64,000 nt of DNA from Uloborus plumipes (taxonomy: Eukaryota; Arthropoda; Arachnida; Araneae; Uloboridae): positions 1 through 64,000 of the forward strand of contig JAXGGA010005883.1 of the NCBI GenBank assembly GCA_038373865.1. Reading direction: 5' to 3'. Position 1 is the stretch's first letter; each line of letters opens with the position of its first letter. The notes beneath the pieces were generated by a model. The model was not told the DNA's origin. It did not search any database and worked only from the letters and a program-made list of their open reading frames with translations. The translations under genes were made by a program, and so were the position numbers. Below, in pieces: positions 60,664 to 64,000 of the stretch.

Positions 60664-60813
60664 TGAATTGTAGGGAAAGATCATTCGCAGCACAACACAT
60701 TCGCACCAAGAAAGGACAGGAGAGAAAAGATAGATCCATGCCAGTGGCAGGATGCGAGTCCTGAACCTCCCCAACCAGCCAGACTTTTCTGACCATTTGA
60801 CAAGGTGCCTGGC
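60664..60813 (-). repeat. tRNA-derived SINE, copy 3 (truncated)
   Basis: On the minus strand it begins CACCTTGTCAAATGGTCAG, has GGACTCGCATCC at the B-box position, and shares TCCTTTCTTGGTGCGAATGT with copy 2. The body ends early near 60664, so it is 3'-truncated. Confidence 0.7.
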
Positions 60814-61225
60814 AATATTGTAAAATACATTATGTAAAAAGCCTTATTTGAGACATTATAAAACGATAGTCTATATTGAATAGTTCAAAAAACTAAATAC
60901 AGCATAAGGTTTCACCATTGTTACTTCCAACAAAGAAAAATGAAAGTTCGGTTTTGCATTTTTCTGAATAGATCTGGTTATACACTGCTCGACATTGAAA
61001 ATGCAACACCAAGAAGGAGTGGTCAGAAATTCATGCAAATTTTACCGTAGACGCGCGTCACTGAGTTATGCAAATGATATGACATGCGCAGCTCTCCGAC
61101 GCACGTGAAGTAAGATATAAGAGAATGAAGTTGAAAAGTGGGCTATGTTCATGTTGGTTTTTCTGCCAGACTAATTATCGGATAAATTTGGTTTTTGTCT
61201 CGAAGGATACGTGTGATAGGAGGAA

Positions 61226-62257
61226 ATGCCACGCCGTCCTCAACGAAGACACTTCCAGCATATAGACGACTTTACAAAGGGTATGGTGATCGGACTGAGA
61301 AGGGGAGGTTGATCCATACGTCAAATTGCAGCTGATACCCACATGGATGCAAGCACTGTGCATCGGCTGTGTCGGAGATGGTTGGAAAGAGGAAATGTAG
61401 CCACATTGAGGGGTCCAGGTGCAGCCAGAGTGACGTCAGACCGCTTTGATCGACGGATTCACCGACAAGCTGTGGCGGACCCGCAAGTCACTTGTACGTC
61501 GATTCTGCAGCACGTGCAAGGTACCCTGGATGTTCCTGTGTCGACCAGAACCATTTCCCGTCGACTGGTTGCACGTGGCATGCAATCACGGCGCCCGCTA
61601 AGAAGACTGCCATTGACCTCACAGCACAGACTCCAACGTTTGGAATGGTGCCGGACCAGAGCGACGTGGATGGCAGAATGGCAAACCGTAGTGTTCTCAG
61701 ATGAATCCCGCTTCTGTTTGTCCAGCGATAGTCATCGCATACGTGTGTGGCGTCGACGTGGAGAAAGATCGAATCCGGCAGTAACTGTGGAACGCCCCAC
61801 AGCGCGACAACGTGGCATAATGGTTTGGGGCGCTATTGCATACAATTCCGTATCACCTCTAGTTCGTATTCGGGGCACTATGACGGCCCAACGATATGTA
61901 GATAATGTACTGCGGCCGGTGGCAATCCCCTACCTTCAGGGTCTGCCAAATGCAATTTTTCAACAGGATAACGCCCGGCCTCACAGTGCTCGAATCAGCC
62001 AACATGCTCTACGAGGTGTACAGATGCTTTCCTGGCCACCATACTCTCCTGACTTGTCACCAATCGAACATGTGTGGGACGTGATTGGACGCCGTTTGCA
62101 GAACCTGTCACTGCCTCGTTCAGAAGACGAACTGTGGCAAATGGTTGAAAGGGAATGGAGTGCCATCCCTCAGGACACCATCCGCAGGCTTATTGACTCC
62201 ATGCCTAGACGTGTTTCTTCGTGCATCGCTGTCCGCGGTGGTCCTACTTCTTACTGA
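61226..62257 (+). pseudogene. Tc1-type transposase with a stop at codon 29
   Basis: The frame from ATG 61226 (MPRRPQRRHFQ...) would encode 343 residues but codon 29 is TGA (61310-61312), where the 39-kb copy reads TCG (Ser). After the stop an ATG at codon 40 (61343) reopens the frame to TGA 62255-62257. A shortened protein would keep the second half of the first helix-turn-helix region, the second DNA-binding unit, and the catalytic D159 (FSDESRF), D248 (QQDNARPH) and E281 (SPIEHVWD). I count 32 residues between the last two, two fewer than classic Tc1. The first DNA-binding helix would be lost, so TIR binding is probably impaired. An AATAAA lies about 43 bp after the stop. Confidence 0.9.
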
Positions 62258-62299
62258 GCCGACGCCGTCCTCGCTCTAAATTTTGCTTTTTTATTTTGA

Positions 62300-62305
62300 A
62301 ATAAA
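62300..62305 (+). terminator. Poly(A) signal of the 61-kb Tc1 transposase gene
   Basis: AATAAA lies 43 bp past the transposase stop and before the right TIR, the usual place for a transposon-borne polyadenylation signal. Confidence 0.5.
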
Positions 62306-62404
62306 TATCACTTATTGTTCCATGCTGTCTCTGTCTTCTTACCAAATTTCATCAATTTCTGACCACTCCTTCTTGGTGTTGCATTTTCAATGTCGAGCAG
62401 TGTA

Positions 62405-64000
62405 TTTTGAATAATTCTTTTTTTTTTTTTCTATGATTTCCAACTGGAGAGATAAATGATAGTAAATTACAACGATAGTTTAGATTTATGTGCTTTAATT
62501 AAATGTATTTGGTTTTTATGCCGTCTAAGTACACATCTCAAAATAATGGTATTTTAAAGATTTTTCTTTGACAGTTCCAAGCTCTTGACCACACAAATTA
62601 ATAAACCTCGTTATTAAAATGATAGTCTAACTTTTCTAACAGTTCTTGTAGCTACTATTATAAGTAAATTGTTTTAAAATATTGCTTTTCAAGATATCGA
62701 TGTCTTTTGAGCGATACATCATCACACTCCATGTTTTCAATGACGGGATTCTAAAATAACGATGTTTTGCCATATATTTTACATTGCCATAGGTTTCACT
62801 CTAAAGACAGTCGAAAAGATTGATTTAGTGACGCTTCATTTAGTATTAATGCTCTCCTCACAGAAGCGGAACTAACAAGTTTCTAAGCAATAATCACTTG
62901 TTCTGATGATAATACCTCACTCGGGTGAGTCATTGGAATTTTTACCTTTTCGTCAGTTTTAACTAAGTAGAAACGATTCCTGATGATTCAAGTATAAGTC
63001 ACGATTATTAAAAAAGAAATATATCTCGTCAAACACCTCTTGAAAGATTAGCTACGACATCTAATCTTTCTCAGCTAATCTCTTTTAGCTTTTTTCCTTC
63101 TTCTTTAATATTACTAAGAACATCAAAACTTCTAAAAGCTACATCTAAACTTAAAAACAGTTACTAGTTTAATTCTGCATTTTCTTTCTTTTTAAATTTT
63201 TATTTATCAAAAAGAAGAACATATGCGTACGGATGCGCCAAGAGTGAAAGAGAAGACAGAGGTGCAATACATTTCTATTTCCTAATTGAATTCTTTAAGT
63301 TACTTTTTGATCAAATGACCATATGTTTCTTTTGATTGCACGTATTTTAGTTCGAGAAAAGAATGTTTAATTAAAAATAAAGTCATATTTCGAATTTAAC
63401 CCTATTTTTACGGACTTGTGCCCTTCCCCGCCTCCCCCTGCCTTGAAATAAGTTATAAAAAGAAGAAATTGTAACCGTTTGGCATTTTCAATGGTAGTTT
63501 TGAACTTCATTTTGTAGAATTAATTACATTACAGCTTCTACAAAACGCCAACTTCATTTTAAAACTTTTAGTTGTGTCAGGTGGTGTAAAATGGACGTAA
63601 ATTAAGTTTTTTTCAACTTAACTTGCTGCTGTTTTAAACCGATTAAGATATTTTAACTTTTCTGACAGATATCTAACATTGCACTATTTGAGAGTAGCTA
63701 TATTGTTTTATTTGCTTCCTTTTTAATAAAACAACTTTTCAATCATTGCGTCTTCTTAAGCTTGTTTTTATGATCCTTTTACTCCATAGAGTGGAGTGAA
63801 ATTAATATAGTTTTTTTTTTTAATTATTGCAAATGAAGTTGCTTTTAAAAGTCAATATATCAATAGAAATCAGATAATACGTTACATTATTGAACATTTT
63901 CATGTATGGTAAATGCACCAGTAGTCAGGAAATCTCCAAAAGTCGGTCATAATTACACAAAAAATCGTATAAATAATTTACAGCTTGCTCCCGTTTAACC
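62405..64000. other. Unassigned AT-rich spacer to the window end
   Basis: No gene, RNA gene or paired repeat ends recognised in 1.6 kb. Confidence 0.45.

Larger units (their letters stand above)
60983..62402 (+). mobile_element. Tc1-type transposon, full length
   Basis: CACTGCTCGACATTGAAAAT begins both ends in inverted orientation, and the match runs for about 50 bp. TA flanks both sides (60981-60982, 62403-62404). It is 1,420 bp. The transposase has one in-frame stop near its start. It is the full-length relative of the truncated copy at 38800. Confidence 0.95.

Overview
The window reads as an AT-rich, gene-poor stretch of an animal nuclear genome. Long AT-rich spacers, tRNA-derived SINEs, Tc1/mariner, hAT, Mutator-like and piggyBac-like (TTAA) insertions, (TA)n microsatellites and a large satellite all point that way. 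The transposase sequences are of kinds abundant in arthropods, and an arachnid (spider-like) host is my best guess; that is inference. No bacterial operon, rRNA or complete host gene is visible. The only host-gene hint is a short candidate first coding exon at 2113-2170.

Layout. 1-25 kb: AT-rich spacer carrying short non-autonomous DNA elements with terminal inverted repeats (TIRs) and target-site duplications (TSDs): 4836-5462, 7908-8074, 11911-13202, 13858-14418, 18135-19256 and 23015-23307, plus a ~380-bp (TA)n tract. 25.5-32.2 kb: two inverted copies of a 1.24-kb element, a mariner-type element with ~180-bp TIRs and a DNA-binding-domain remnant, and a complete Tc1-type transposon with an uninterrupted transposase ORF (D156, D247, E284; 36 residues between the second D and E). 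The elements from 28.6 to 32.2 kb are joined by TA tracts. 32.36-36.81 kb: an element with perfect 19-bp outer TIRs and a perfect 9-bp TSD (Mutator-like). It holds about 40 units of an ~88-bp satellite in two opposed halves. 37.4-40.7 kb: hAT elements and a 3'-truncated Tc1 copy. 43.57 kb: a tRNA-derived SINE.

45.60-53.88 kb is a nest: a mariner element on the minus strand is split by a Tc1 element, which is split by a 5.6-kb TTAA-flanked element, which itself contains a hAT MITE, a G-run minisatellite and another element holding a long-TIR element. 54.1-55.6 kb is a foldback with ~690-bp arms. 57.6-62.4 kb holds a small palindromic repeat, SINE copies, a hAT element with a perfect TSD, a row of four 17-bp hairpins, and a near-complete Tc1 copy ~98% similar to the one at 38.8 kb but stopped at codon 29.

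The most unusual theme is that many unrelated non-autonomous elements here each carry a family-specific 9-17 bp word, often near the ends and repeated several times inside. Of the transposases only the one at 31161-32204 is uninterrupted, so it is the only plausible source of activity encoded in this window.
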